A DNA stretch of 33,777 bases from Ancylothrix sp. D3o (GTDB lineage Bacteria > Cyanobacteriota > Cyanobacteriia > Cyanobacteriales > Oscillatoriaceae), in NCBI RefSeq assembly GCF_025370775.1, contig NZ_JAMXEX010000028.1, positions 1-33,777 of the forward strand. Reading direction: 5' to 3'. Below the pieces are notes generated by a model. It was not told the origin of the DNA. It saw nothing but the letters and a program-made list of their open reading frames with translations, and did no database searches. This document shows, one piece after another, positions 1 through 9,096 of the stretch. The stretch's first letter is position 1. Each line of letters begins with the position of its first letter. A program made the translations under genes and the position numbers.

Positions 1-77
1 GCATAACTGTTTTCCTCGATTTAGCTTTTGGTATATCTTATCATATTTTTGTCCTAACCTTATGCCGTAGTGCTATA
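1..77 (-). mobile_element. Partial insertion sequence, 5' end of transposase unit (left edge)
   Basis: These 77 bases are the exact reverse complement of positions 33701-33777, and the identity stops abruptly at base 78. Read on the minus strand, the piece starts with TATAGCACTACGG and ends with a GAGG ribosome-binding site and an ATG at the very edge, as in the end of an IS leading into its transposase gene. The layout and wording resemble cyanobacterial IS630-type elements, but the transposase itself lies outside, so the family is an inference. The 77-base length with a sharp cut is also what an assembler with k=77 leaves when a contig runs into a collapsed repeat. Confidence 0.6.
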
Positions 78-634
78 CCTAAATTATCCCCCCACCCAGA
101 CAAGCCAGTTCTAGTAATTTTTGATTTTTTTTTATTTTTGCCATCAAAAGCCTGAATTTCTAGCAATTTCGCCGCCCACATTACAAAACTTTACATTTTT
201 TGCCAACTGTCTCAGCTTAACGTAGAAGAAAAATTTGGCTATAAAAAAATAGGCAAACTTCCCCCCAATACCCGCAAAATTCTCACAAAAAAACCAGAAA
301 TTTCCTGATTCAGGTAATATACCCCAAAAAAATATTCAAAATACATTTCTATCAAAAGCCCCCGCCAAAACAAAACTAGGACAGAAAAAAAGCTCCCAGC
401 ATAAACAAAAACAAGTTTGTGTAAAATTTATGTGAATTTAAGCAAAACTCAGACCCCAGCATTGCCAGAATGTGGTAGATCAATAGTAGCAACGTTAACA
501 TCGCTGTTAACCCCAAAATTATCAGGGCTGCAAAAGAAAACAAATATAAAAAACTTAACAATTTCAAAAGCCATGCCTCCAGGCCCAAAAGTAGGTGGCA
601 AGCATCCATAAACAGTCACGCAAAAAAGGCAAAA
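78..634. other. AT-rich intergenic region upstream of the cyclase gene
   Basis: No convincing gene is seen. The stretch is AT-rich with many A and C runs on the plus strand. Short open frames on both strands between 376 and 649 overlap one another and lack clear ribosome-binding sites. It presumably carries the promoter of the adenylyl cyclase gene, but no clear -35/-10 pair was recognised. Confidence 0.5.
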
Positions 635-2533
635 ATGCCCCAAAAACAACAGTCTTCCTGGTCACGTTACCGGCCGGCCTTCATCACCCTCCTTGTAGGT
701 ACAGGACTCTCCCTCGGAGCCTTTTTAATCGTGTGGCGGTGGGAAAACAACCGCCGGCAATACGAATTTAACCGCTATGCAGACAGCGTAGCCACCGCCT
801 TAGAACAAAACTTTAAAAACAACCTCCAACTACTTCCCTATATCCGAAACTTTTTCCTAGCCTCAGACAAAGTAGAACCAGAAGAATTTACAAACTTTGT
901 CAAACAAACACCCCAAGACGAGCATCCCAGCCTAAACTTTTTAGCTTGGGCACCAAAAATCAGCAACCTCGAACGCATCAGCTACGAAAATCAAAACAAC
1001 CTCCAAACCCCCTTTGAGATCCGCGAAGTCAACCCCCAAGGCGAACTCGTCAGAGCCCCAGAAAGAAACCAATACTTTCCCCTTTACTACATCACCCAGC
1101 ACAGCAAAAATCAACAAAATCAGGGCTTAGATATTGCCTCACAACCGGCCTACCAGCGCCTTATCCAACAAGCAACAGACACCGGCACCCTCACAGTCAG
1201 CAGCAACATCAACCTCAACAAAGTAAAAAACACAGACATTGGACTGATCGCCATCCAACCAGTGTATAACTCGAACGTCACCCCCACCACCAGGCGCGAC
1301 AACCTCAAAGGCTTAGTCATCGCAGTCTTTAGCATCAGCCATATCTTTGAATCAGCCCTTGCCGGCAAAGGAGTTGGCAACCTCGACCTTTATCTGGCCG
1401 AAAAACCAGACACTACCAACCCAACATCATCACCACCACAATTTCTCGCCTTCTATGACTCCTCGACAGAACAAGTCGTAGAATTTCCCACCGCCCAAAA
1501 ACTTCTCCAAACCAACAAAAAACCTAACCAAGCCATCGGAACCAAAACCATCGAATTCGGCGGACGCAAATGGACACTATACCTGCTGTCAACTCCCCGA
1601 TACGAACAGATCCAAACCAAACCCTGGCGATCTTGGGCCATCTTAATCGCCGGCCTCCTCTGGACAAATATACCCGTTACCTACCTCCTCACCTCCCTAT
1701 CTCGTCAACAGCAAATCGAAAAACTCGCCAGCGAACGCGCCCACCAAGCCGAACAACTGCAACAAGCCCTACAACAACTCTCCAAAGAGCAAGAAAAATC
1801 CGAAAAACTCCTGCTCAACATTTTGCCTGGGCCCATTGCCGAACGCCTCAAACAACAACCCGACATCATCGCCGACAGCTTCCCAGCAGTCACCGTACTA
1901 TTTGCAGATATCGTTGGCTTCAGCCAACTCGCCACCAGAATTTCCGCCCCTGAACTCGTCGAAGTTCTCAACCAAATCTTTTCCGCCTTTGACCGGCTCA
2001 CCCAAACTTACCACCTCGAAAAAATCAAAACAATTGGCGACGCCTACATGGTGGTCGGCGGTTTGCCCACCCCCCGGCCCGATCACGCCAGCGCCATCGC
2101 CGAATTTGCCTTAGCTATGCAGCAAGAAATCGTGAAATTTAACAGCCAAAACACCGAAAACTTTCACATCCGCATCGGAATTCACACCGGCCCAGTTGTT
2201 GCCGGCGTCATCGGCACCAACAAATTCATCTACGATCTTTGGGGTGATACCGTCAACATCGCCTCTCGCATGGAATCTCATGGCCTCCCCGACACCATCC
2301 AAGTCACCCAAACCACCTACCTACTCCTCAAAGACAAATTCGACTTTGAAATGCGCGGCCAGATCCCCATCAAAGGCAAAGGCGAAATGACTACCTACCT
2401 CCTCACCGGCAAACGTCGCCTATCCCAATACCCCCTACAGCATCCCATCAACCACCCATTAAAACATTTCCACCCTAACAATGACCCAAACCCCCTCCAA
2501 GTCCAGTCGGCCACCCTTCCCTCACCCACCTAA
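635..2533 (+). CDS. CHASE-domain class III adenylyl cyclase, membrane-bound
   Basis: Predicted to make cAMP from ATP in response to an external or periplasmic ligand. The 632-aa protein has a membrane segment near residues 17-36, a CHASE-like extracytoplasmic region (about 60-240), a second membrane segment (333-355), a short Gln/Glu-rich coiled coil, and a class III cyclase domain (416-595). Key residues are visible: metal aspartates D425 (in ADIVGFS) and D469 (in TIGDAYM), adenine-selecting K465 and D534, and transition-state N541 and R545 (NIASRM). The Lys/Asp pair marks an adenylyl rather than guanylyl cyclase. The ATG at 635 has only a weak AGG upstream. The tail after residue 600 is Pro/His-rich and looks disordered. 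The gene is strikingly C-rich and G-poor on its coding strand. It appears to be a single-gene unit. Confidence 0.88.
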   Translation: MPQKQQSSWSRYRPAFITLLVGTGLSLGAFLIVWRWENNRRQYEFNRYADSVATALEQNFKNNLQLLPYIRNFFLASDKVEPEEFTNFVKQTPQDEHPSLNFLAWAPKISNLERISYENQNNLQTPFEIREVNPQGELVRAPERNQYFPLYYITQHSKNQQNQGLDIASQPAYQRLIQQATDTGTLTVSSNINLNKVKNTDIGLIAIQPVYNSNVTPTTRRDNLKGLVIAVFSISHIFESALAGKGVGNLDLYLAEKPDTTNPTSSPPQFLAFYDSSTEQVVEFPTAQKLLQTNKKPNQAIGTKTIEFGGRKWTLYLLSTPRYEQIQTKPWRSWAILIAGLLWTNIPVTYLLTSLSRQQQIEKLASERAHQAEQLQQALQQLSKEQEKSEKLLLNILPGPIAERLKQQPDIIADSFPAVTVLFADIVGFSQLATRISAPELVEVLNQIFSAFDRLTQTYHLEKIKTIGDAYMVVGGLPTPRPDHASAIAEFALAMQQEIVKFNSQNTENFHIRIGIHTGPVVAGVIGTNKFIYDLWGDTVNIASRMESHGLPDTIQVTQTTYLLLKDKFDFEMRGQIPIKGKGEMTTYLLTGKRRLSQYPLQHPINHPLKHFHPNNDPNPLQVQSATLPSPT

Positions 2534-2944
2534 CCATTGAGGAGCGTTTTTCACAACCTCCTCTCCCTAACCCTGAATATTACTTAAACTTTTACCTCCC
2601 CTTTTTGCCTTATTTTTAACCAAAAAACTCCCCCTCTCTCCGTACAAATACTTAATGCTTTTTTTCAAAAAAACTGTAATAAAAATTTAACATAAAAACA
2701 AATATGGTAGGATCTGAAAACTTAGCTATAAAGTATAAAAGCTTACAAAAAATAAACCCAAATAGACTCATAGTTTTAACAAGCAACACTAAAGCATTTC
2801 CCCCTCCTAGATTGCCTTATCCAAAACCCAAAAGCCAAAAACCGGCCTCAAACAGAGAATCTCTGGAAACCCACCTCCCGATAACTCCCCAACTACAAAA
2901 ACTAATTTCCTAAAAACTCCTCCCTAAAAAAGTAGAGAATTGCC
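2534..2944. other. Intergenic region, no gene recognised
   Basis: AT-rich spacer between the cyclase and the histidine kinase. A 69-codon open frame at 2704-2913 has a low-complexity Pro/Lys-rich translation, no ribosome-binding site and no recognisable domain, so it is not called. The kinase reading frame opens only at the stop at 2933-2935, so the kinase cannot extend further upstream without a frameshift. Confidence 0.5.
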
Positions 2945-4414
2945 GTGTATCGAGATGTAGAAAGCCTATACCATCAAATTATTATGTCACGAGAAATTAA
3001 TGCCTCAGTCGTGAATATAAGCGGACGGCAGCGGATGTTGTCCCAGCGAATTTCCCTGTTTAGCTTAAGATTAGTTTGTACCCTCGACCCATCACAACAA
3101 GAAGAAATTCGCCAGTGTCTGCTTGATGCTGTTGAATTGATGGAAAAATCTCACCAGGGATTACTCTACGGCGATCCAACTTTACAATTACCCGGCCATC
3201 CCTCAAAAGAAGTTCATTCCCTTTACTTTGAAGCCCCGCACTACGTCAATCAAAAAGTGCAACAATATATTCAAGAAACAGGAAAATTGCTAACCAGCCC
3301 CAATGAAAATTTAACCCTAGACAACCCCCACTTAAACTATATCATTAATGCCGCATCAGGGGAATTAATTCAAGCCTTAGATGCCGTAGTTACTCAATAC
3401 CAAAAAGAAAGCGAAATCCAACAAAAAGCTTTTGAGAAAACTTTAGTAGAACTCTATAATAAAAGCCAAGCCGCTACCCAATTTGCCCAAAAACGTAACC
3501 TGGAAATACAGGAAACTTTAACGCAATTACAACAAGCCCAAGCCCATCTTATCCAAACGGAAAAAATGTCTTGTTTAGGTCAACTATTGGCAGGTGTAGC
3601 CCATGAAATTAATAACCCTGTGACTTTTTTGTATGGCAATATTAATCATGCCGAAAATTATATCACAGATATCGTTGAGTTACTAAAACTTTACCAAAAA
3701 TACTATCCAACCCCAGCCGATGAAATTCAAGACTTCATAGAATCAATCGACCTAGATTTTTTGTTGGAAGACTTGCCAAAAGTTACCAACTCTATGAAAA
3801 TCGCTTCAGATCGCATTCTTCAAATTGTTTTATCTTTGCGTAATTTTTCGAGAAAAGATGAGGGAGAAAAGCAAAATACGGATATTGAGGCCGGCATCGA
3901 AAGCACCCTGTTAATTTTGCAGCACCGTTTCAAAGAGAAAACAGGTAAAGAAGAAATTAAAATCATCAAAGAATTCGCCAAATTACCCGCCATCGAGTGT
4001 TATGCCGGCCCCCTCAATCAAGTTTTTATGAATTTGATTACTAATGCTATGGATGCCTTAGAAGAATGCCAAGAAAATCGAAAAAACTGTGCTTATACCC
4101 CAACAATTCGCATTCGCACTGAACTAAAATATCCTGATAAAATTAGTATCCGAATTGCAGATAATGGCCCCGGTATCAGAGAAGAAGTAAAAGAGCGTTT
4201 ATTTGAACCATTTTTTACGACAAAACCTATAGGTCAAGGTACCGGCCTGGGACTTTCCATCAGTCACCAAATTGTTGTTGAAAAGCATGGAGGTTCGCTG
4301 AAATGCGTATCTGTACTTGGACAAGGAACAGAGTTTTTAATTGAGTTGCCGGTGCGCCTAAACCAACTTTGTCCAGACAAGGTAACAGGCGCTACCCAGT
4401 CACAACTCAGGTAA
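2945..4414 (+). CDS. Soluble sensor histidine kinase with PilJ-type N-terminal domain
   Basis: Predicted cytoplasmic two-component sensor kinase. The 489-aa protein opens with a PilJ/type IV pili transducer N-terminal motif (ISGRQRMLSQR, residues 25-35) and a helical region to about 150. A coiled coil (about 150-205) follows, then a dimerisation and phosphoacceptor domain with H220 in VAHEINNP, and an HATPase domain with N-box N363/N367, G1 box at D406 (DNGPG) and G2 box from G432 (GTGLGLS). No membrane segment is seen, although PilJ-type domains usually sit between two. The start is GTG at 2945, just after an in-frame stop at 2933; the next in-frame ATG is codon 14. No response regulator is adjacent, so its partner is encoded elsewhere. 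Confidence 0.85.
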   Translation: MYRDVESLYHQIIMSREINASVVNISGRQRMLSQRISLFSLRLVCTLDPSQQEEIRQCLLDAVELMEKSHQGLLYGDPTLQLPGHPSKEVHSLYFEAPHYVNQKVQQYIQETGKLLTSPNENLTLDNPHLNYIINAASGELIQALDAVVTQYQKESEIQQKAFEKTLVELYNKSQAATQFAQKRNLEIQETLTQLQQAQAHLIQTEKMSCLGQLLAGVAHEINNPVTFLYGNINHAENYITDIVELLKLYQKYYPTPADEIQDFIESIDLDFLLEDLPKVTNSMKIASDRILQIVLSLRNFSRKDEGEKQNTDIEAGIESTLLILQHRFKEKTGKEEIKIIKEFAKLPAIECYAGPLNQVFMNLITNAMDALEECQENRKNCAYTPTIRIRTELKYPDKISIRIADNGPGIREEVKERLFEPFFTTKPIGQGTGLGLSISHQIVVEKHGGSLKCVSVLGQGTEFLIELPVRLNQLCPDKVTGATQSQLR

Positions 4415-4517
4415 GTAGTAGGGGCTTTAGTCCCTCAAAAATCGACTGCTTGCTGTAGAAATGTAGCTGCTCTTGCTATCATCAAATTAAAATCCTTCCA
4501 AGAGCAGGTAAAATTTT

Positions 4518-4835
4518 ATGGCAGTTAAAAAGCAGTTTAATAGTTTTCAAGACTTATTGATGGGTTCGGATCTGCCGGTGTTAGTCGATTTTTATGCGCC
4601 TTGGTGTGGCCCCTGCCAAATGATGGCACCCATCCTTGAACAAGTCAACCAACAGTTAAAAAACCGGCTCATAGTCGTCAAAATTAACACAGACAACTAT
4701 CCTCAATTAGCCAGCCATTATCACATAGAAGCCTTACCCACTCTCGTGCTGTTTAAAAACGCTCAGCCAGTTGACCGGCTCGAAGGAGTCATGCAAGCTC
4801 AAACTTTAATCCAGCGCTTGCAAGCCTTTATTTAA
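4518..4835 (+). CDS. Thioredoxin, y-type (plastid TrxY-like)
   Basis: Small thiol-disulfide oxidoreductase of 105 aa, the usual length of the family. The active site is C30-G-P-C33 in the context APWCGPCQMMAP, and the cis-proline is P74 in EALPTLVLF. The stretch from 51 to 63 (LIVVKINTDNYPQ) and the DRLEG segment match plant and cyanobacterial y-type thioredoxins better than m-type ones, from remembered family features. Substrates are likely peroxiredoxins and other oxidant-defence enzymes. A GAGCAGG ribosome-binding site precedes the ATG. The gene ends about 50 bases before a hairpin terminator and looks monocistronic. Confidence 0.9.
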   Translation: MAVKKQFNSFQDLLMGSDLPVLVDFYAPWCGPCQMMAPILEQVNQQLKNRLIVVKINTDNYPQLASHYHIEALPTLVLFKNAQPVDRLEGVMQAQTLIQRLQAFI

Positions 4836-4883
4836 AACCCCCCCAGAGTTCTCACCAAAAATTTTAATAAAATATTCCCAAAG

Positions 4884-4913
4884 CAGGTTTACGGCAAAGT
4901 AACCTGGTTTTTT
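4884..4913 (+). terminator. Rho-independent terminator after thioredoxin gene
   Basis: CAGGTT (4884-4889) pairs with AACCTG (4901-4906) around an 11-base loop and is followed by a T run at 4908-4913. The stem is short but correctly placed 48 bases after the stop codon. Confidence 0.6.
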
Positions 4914-5253
4914 GTCTTTTTCCGCTTTACTCAAACAAAACACTCCCTAGAGAGCTTGACAATTTAACTAAAACAAAGATACATAAGCTAGATGTAAACC
5001 CCATAAAATTCAAGCACTCAAAACCCCCTAAAAGCATCAGAGCCAATCTAAACGCCCCAAAAAAACGCCAAACCGGCATCCTTTTAAACACTTTAGCAAA
5101 TAAGCATCCTGATTTGACTTTATTCTCTTGTAAAAAAAAATAGCCCTCAACAATATTTTCTGCGGAGTAAAAGCCGGTTCCTAGAAAAGACAATTTCTAA
5201 CCAAACATAGCCATATTCAAACAAACATTAAATTAACAATCAGGAGCAAAATA
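4914..5253. other. Intergenic region upstream of pentapeptide gene
   Basis: No supported gene. A minus-strand open frame of 88 codons (4927-5193) has no ribosome-binding site and no recognisable domain. The 3' part contains the ribosome-binding site of the pentapeptide gene (AGGAGC, about 5241-5246). Confidence 0.45.
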
Positions 5254-6060
5254 ATGACAGCAAATAGCGCACATATCAAGCGGTTGATAGAAACAAAACA
5301 ATGTCAAGGAGGCGATTTAGTTGAAGCAAACCTGGCTCATTTTAACCTCAACGGCGCCGATCTTTCTGGAGCCAAACTCATGTTTGCCAACCTAAACGGA
5401 GCCAACTTGATCAGCGCCAACCTCAGCGGAGCCGATCTCAGCTATGGCAACTTAGTTGCTGCCGAATTAATAAAAGCCGACTTAAGCGGAGTAGACGCCA
5501 AAGGCATCAACCTCATCGACGCCAAACTCACCAATACCAACCTCAGAGGCGCAGAATTAACATTTGCCAACTTAGTCAACACCAGCCTGCAAAACGCAAG
5601 TCTTGGGGGAGCAGACTTGCAAGGCGCAAACTTAATCGGAGCAAACCTAGAAGCAGCCAACCTCAGCGGAGCTAATCTCAGCGGCGTAAACTTAGGAAAT
5701 GCCAGCCTTGGAGGAGCCAACTTATCCAACGTCAACCTCAGCGAAGCTCGCTTAGTGGGAGCCGATCTCAGAGATGTTAACCTCAGCGGAGCCGATCTCA
5801 GCAGCGCCAACTTACTTAACGCCAACCTCAGCGGCGCAAACCTCACCGGCGCTAACATCTCAGGAGCCAACCTCAGCAGAGCTAATTTAGAAGGAACCAT
5901 CGGACTTTATCTGGATAACGCAGCCTCAGTCCGGCCAAAAAGCGGTGTCGGCAGAGAGCCAGACAGAGCCGCAGTGGTACCCTATGGAAGTTTAGTACAG
6001 GCAGCCTCTTCAACAAACAACTCAAAAAGCTTAGGCATTCAGCGTTCAGGGTTGAGTTAA
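5254..6060 (+). CDS. Pentapeptide-repeat protein
   Basis: 268-aa protein built almost wholly of A(D/N)LXX pentapeptides from about residue 20 to 212, which fold as a right-handed quadrilateral beta-helix. The short N-terminal segment (MTANSAHIKRLIETKQCQGG) has the look of the capping region seen in many cyanobacterial members. The last 55 residues are non-repetitive and Ser/Ala-rich. There is no signal peptide or membrane segment, so it is likely cytoplasmic. Function is unknown; some family members mimic DNA, but nothing here specifies that role. The start has a good AGGAGC ribosome-binding site. The repeats give long open frames on the opposite strand, which are shadows. It converges on prmA with a 48-base gap. 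Confidence 0.9.
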   Translation: MTANSAHIKRLIETKQCQGGDLVEANLAHFNLNGADLSGAKLMFANLNGANLISANLSGADLSYGNLVAAELIKADLSGVDAKGINLIDAKLTNTNLRGAELTFANLVNTSLQNASLGGADLQGANLIGANLEAANLSGANLSGVNLGNASLGGANLSNVNLSEARLVGADLRDVNLSGADLSSANLLNANLSGANLTGANISGANLSRANLEGTIGLYLDNAASVRPKSGVGREPDRAAVVPYGSLVQAASSTNNSKSLGIQRSGLS

Positions 6061-6108
6061 CCGGCTGCATCTGAGTGGTTTGCGGTGTTTTGGAGATAAC
6101 AGATATGC

Positions 6109-6999
6109 TCAAGTCCGGCGGATATTAAAACAACACCAATCTTGTCGGCGCCACAGCGTCGCCACCACCCAGCCATGTTGCTCAAGAGTATCAGCCACCG
6201 GCTTTGCTTGCTCTAGCAAAACCCCACTGATCACACCCCAAGTTGTTGTTTTAACAAGCGGTTCCAACTGAGGAATTAAATCAATAATCACCTCAGCCAA
6301 AATATTACACACAATCCCATCGACCGGCCCCGAAGCCATTTCAATTACCCGCTCCACACTCCCCAATTCTGTTTGTAAAACTTCCGTATTAACTTGGTTG
6401 AGTTCCTGGTTACTGCGTGTAGACTTAATTGCCAAAGGGTCAGTATCCACCGCGTAAACTTGTTTGGCTCCCAGCAGGATTGCACCAATCGATAAAATCC
6501 CTGAGCCACAGCCAATATCGGCTACAACGGCATCTGTTTCTTCATAGGAGAGGCGCATTTCGATAGCTTCGAGGCAAAGTTGAGTTGTGGCGTGGGTGCC
6601 GGTGCCAAACGCCACCCCTGGATCAAGACGCAAAACGTGACGGGTGGGATTTTCTGGCAGCGGCAACCAAGCCGGGTAAACCAATAACTTATCTCCAATC
6701 TCGATGGGGTGCCAGTATTGCTTCCAACTGCTAGACCAGTCATCCTCATCAATTAAATGCCAGTGCGCCGCCGGCGATGGCAAACCCACACACACCGCAT
6801 CTTGTCGCAACCATAAAGATAAAGCCGCCAGATCCAAAAGCTGCGCTTGTTCTTCTGGTAAATAAGCGCTAACCAAGCAAGCATAACCTTTTATTTGACA
6901 AGCAGTACCCCGACAGCCAAATTCTTCCAGCCGCCAAAACACCGTATCTTCAAGGGCTGGATCGCACAAAACCTGAATTTCCCACCAGCTATGCGTCAT
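6109..6999 (-). CDS. prmA: Ribosomal protein L11 methyltransferase
   Basis: SAM-dependent enzyme that trimethylates lysines and the N-terminus of ribosomal protein L11. The 296-aa protein has the PrmA N-terminal substrate-recognition domain (about 1-100), the family motif [11 protein letters not shown] (126-136), the SAM-binding motif DIGCGSG (161-167), the acidic residue D185/D187 after motif I, and NILAEV (232-237) for the catalytic loop. Length and motif order are normal. It lies 165 bases downstream of serA on the same strand, so the two may be co-transcribed, although a hairpin repeat sits between them. Confidence 0.95.
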   Translation of the reverse strand: MTHSWWEIQVLCDPALEDTVFWRLEEFGCRGTACQIKGYACLVSAYLPEEQAQLLDLAALSLWLRQDAVCVGLPSPAAHWHLIDEDDWSSSWKQYWHPIEIGDKLLVYPAWLPLPENPTRHVLRLDPGVAFGTGTHATTQLCLEAIEMRLSYEETDAVVADIGCGSGILSIGAILLGAKQVYAVDTDPLAIKSTRSNQELNQVNTEVLQTELGSVERVIEMASGPVDGIVCNILAEVIIDLIPQLEPLVKTTTWGVISGVLLEQAKPVADTLEQHGWVVATLWRRQDWCCFNIRRT

Positions 7000-7104
7000 A
7001 GCATACCAATAATTAATTTTATATGTTTGAGTTTAAAAAGAATGCCGACAGCAGCTTTTTATGTATAGCAACTGTAAAGGCAACGCTATAGAAACCGAGA
7101 TGCC

Positions 7105-7158
7105 TGAGAAGCCCATTGTCAATGGATAATTAAAAATTGACAATGGACAAATTTCTCA
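7105..7158. repeat. Hairpin-forming inverted repeat between serA and prmA
   Basis: CCATTGTCAAT (7113-7123) is perfectly complementary to ATTGACAATGG (7136-7146), with outer arms TGAGAA (7105-7110) and TTCTCA (7153-7158) extending the stem after a bulge. GTCAAT/ATTGAC repeats of this kind occur as dispersed elements in cyanobacteria. There is no T run, so terminator action is uncertain. It could serve as an mRNA processing or stabilising structure in the serA-prmA transcript. Confidence 0.55.
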
Positions 7159-7164
7159 GATTGC

Positions 7165-8748
7165 TTAAAGCGTTACCGTATAAGCATCTCGAATACCGGT
7201 AACTTTGATAATTTCTGCCAAAATGCCCTCTGGTAGGGGGTCATCCAAGCTTAACACCATCACCGCATCGCCCCGGACAATTTTGCGGCCCACCTGCATA
7301 CTGGCAATATTGACATTAAAGCTGCCTAAAAGTGAGCCAATTTTGCCAATAATGCCCGGTAAATCCCGGTGCAAGGTAAACAACATATAACGAGAAGGCG
7401 GCACATTGACAGGGAATTCATCGACATCAGTAATGCGAATTTCCCCATCTCCCAAAACTGCACCGGTCACGGAATGCTCACCTAGAGAGCCTTTGGCTTC
7501 CAGATGCAGTGAGCCGGTGTAGTCGCGGATATTGGTATCGCGGGTTTCAATAACGCGAATGCCCCGCTCTTTGGCTTCTATGGCCGCGTTGACATAGTTA
7601 ACTCGCTCGCGCAGGGCGTTGGTTAGCAAACCTTTTAAGGCGGCCACAACAATCGGCTTGCTTTCGTTGGAAGCTAACTCACCTTGTAATCTCACATGAA
7701 GAAAATCAACTCTTCCACCGGCCAACTGGCTCACTAAGTTACCCAGAGTTTCTGCCAATTGTAGGTAGGGTTTGAGTTTTTCCATGACATCGGGATATAA
7801 CCCCGGAATATTCACTGCACTGCGGGCCGGCAATCCCAGCAGCACATCCCGAATTTGTTCAGCCACATCAATAGCAACGTTGATTTGTGCTTCGGTGGTG
7901 GAGGCGCCCAAGTGGGGAGTTAAGATGATTTCTTTGCCGAGTTGTCTTAACGGAGAGTCGGCTTCGAGGGGTTCATTGCTAAACACATCAAGGGCTGCAC
8001 CGCCAATTCTACCTTCTTTTAAAGCAGTAGCGAGGGCAGCTTCATCAATAATGCCACCGCGAGCACAGTTAATAATCCGGGCTGTTGGTTTCATTTTAGC
8101 CAGAGTTTCTGTGCCAATTAAATTGGTGGTTTCTGGGGTTTTGGGGATGTGCAAGGTAATATAATCAGCCTCGCGGAATAATAAATCCAAATCCACTAAC
8201 CGGCATCCTAATTGATCGGCGCGTTCGGTGGAAATGAAAGGATCGTAAGCCAATAACTTCATCCCCATTGCTTTGGCAGCGGTGGCGACGTGGGAACCAA
8301 TTTTGCCTAAGCCGACAACCCCAAGAGTTTTTTTATAAACTTCGGCACCGACGAAGGTTTTACGATCCCAACCGCCGTTTTTTGTCGAAGCGTTGGCGTC
8401 GGGAATGTAGCGAGAAAGCGCTAACATCATCGCTAGGGCGTGTTCAGCGGCGGCGATGGTGTTGCCTTCTGGTGAGTTGACCACCACAATACCTTGGCGG
8501 GTGGCTGCCGGTACATCAACGTTATCTACTCCCACACCGGCACGGCCAATAATTTTTAGTGATGTGCCGGCTTCGATCATTTCTTTGGTAACGCGGGTGC
8601 CTGAGCGAATCATTAATGCGTCATACTCTGGTATAATCCGCACCAATTCTTCTGGTGATAGACCTGTTTTGATGTCTACTTGGGCAACTTGAGAGAGAAT
8701 ATCAATTCCGGCAGAGTCAATTGGATCGGATACTAGAACCTTTGGCAT
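7165..8748 (-). CDS. serA: D-3-phosphoglycerate dehydrogenase
   Basis: First enzyme of the phosphorylated serine pathway; it oxidises 3-phosphoglycerate to 3-phosphohydroxypyruvate with NAD. The 527 aa fit the long form of the enzyme, which has an extra intervening domain. Visible features are the Rossmann motif GLGKIG (146-151), IGRAGVGVDNVD (68-79), catalytic R230 (NCARGG), E259 (SNEP) and H279 (LTPHLG), then the substrate-binding intervening domain (about 320-450) and a C-terminal ACT domain (about 455-527) that in this family binds serine for feedback control. The ATG at 8748 has no strong ribosome-binding site, which is common in cyanobacteria. It is followed by prmA on the same strand. 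Confidence 0.96.
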   Translation of the reverse strand: MPKVLVSDPIDSAGIDILSQVAQVDIKTGLSPEELVRIIPEYDALMIRSGTRVTKEMIEAGTSLKIIGRAGVGVDNVDVPAATRQGIVVVNSPEGNTIAAAEHALAMMLALSRYIPDANASTKNGGWDRKTFVGAEVYKKTLGVVGLGKIGSHVATAAKAMGMKLLAYDPFISTERADQLGCRLVDLDLLFREADYITLHIPKTPETTNLIGTETLAKMKPTARIINCARGGIIDEAALATALKEGRIGGAALDVFSNEPLEADSPLRQLGKEIILTPHLGASTTEAQINVAIDVAEQIRDVLLGLPARSAVNIPGLYPDVMEKLKPYLQLAETLGNLVSQLAGGRVDFLHVRLQGELASNESKPIVVAALKGLLTNALRERVNYVNAAIEAKERGIRVIETRDTNIRDYTGSLHLEAKGSLGEHSVTGAVLGDGEIRITDVDEFPVNVPPSRYMLFTLHRDLPGIIGKIGSLLGSFNVNIASMQVGRKIVRGDAVMVLSLDDPLPEGILAEIIKVTGIRDAYTVTL

Positions 8749-9096
8749 GATTAGGGTAATTGAGTGCGACTAGGGCGGGTAAATTGCCGTTGAGTGGGGC
8801 GGCAGCAGTTTGGGGGCAGGACGACCGGCTTTTTTTTAAGCCCAATGATTAGGCAATTTTAACCGCAGTAGCACATTCTATCTTTTCTGGGGACAGAACT
8901 TTGCGAAATGACTAAAAGTTTTTAGCTTTGGGGGCAATTTTTTGTTTGTCGCCCTAGTCTGGCATTCCCTGATAGGCTTTAATTAAGGTTAATTTGTTTT
9001 TCCTGACTTTTCTCTGTTGATTTTGGCCGGTTCACTTTTAACCGTTTACTTTTGGCTTGTCCACGTTTAAGTTTTGATCTCTTAATATCGCACTCT
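8749..9096. other. Divergent intergenic region (serA / 9097 gene)
   Basis: About 350 bases between two divergently transcribed genes, presumably carrying both promoters. No RNA gene or clear promoter pair was recognised. An in-frame TTG at 9052 would lengthen the rightward gene by 15 residues, but that extension looks untranslated. Confidence 0.45.

Noticed and set aside
376..649. Overlapping short frames on both strands, one very hydrophobic (77 codons, minus)
   Set aside because: No ribosome-binding site, mutually overlapping, AT-rich low-complexity translation; most likely chance frames in the cyclase upstream region.
2704..2913. 69-codon plus-strand frame before the kinase
   Set aside because: Low-complexity Lys/Pro-rich product, no ribosome-binding site, no domain; not in frame with the kinase.
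4927..5193. 88-codon minus-strand frame
   Set aside because: No start signal and no recognisable features; lies in the leader of the pentapeptide gene.
5442..5900. 152-codon frame opposite the pentapeptide gene
   Set aside because: Periodic Leu/Ala/Pro translation is the expected mirror of the repeats, not an independent gene.
9052..9096. TTG start extending the 9097 gene by 15 residues
   Set aside because: The ATG at 9097 starts the conserved-looking part. Similar upstream TTG or GTG starts were also rejected at 9893, 14469 and 21427.
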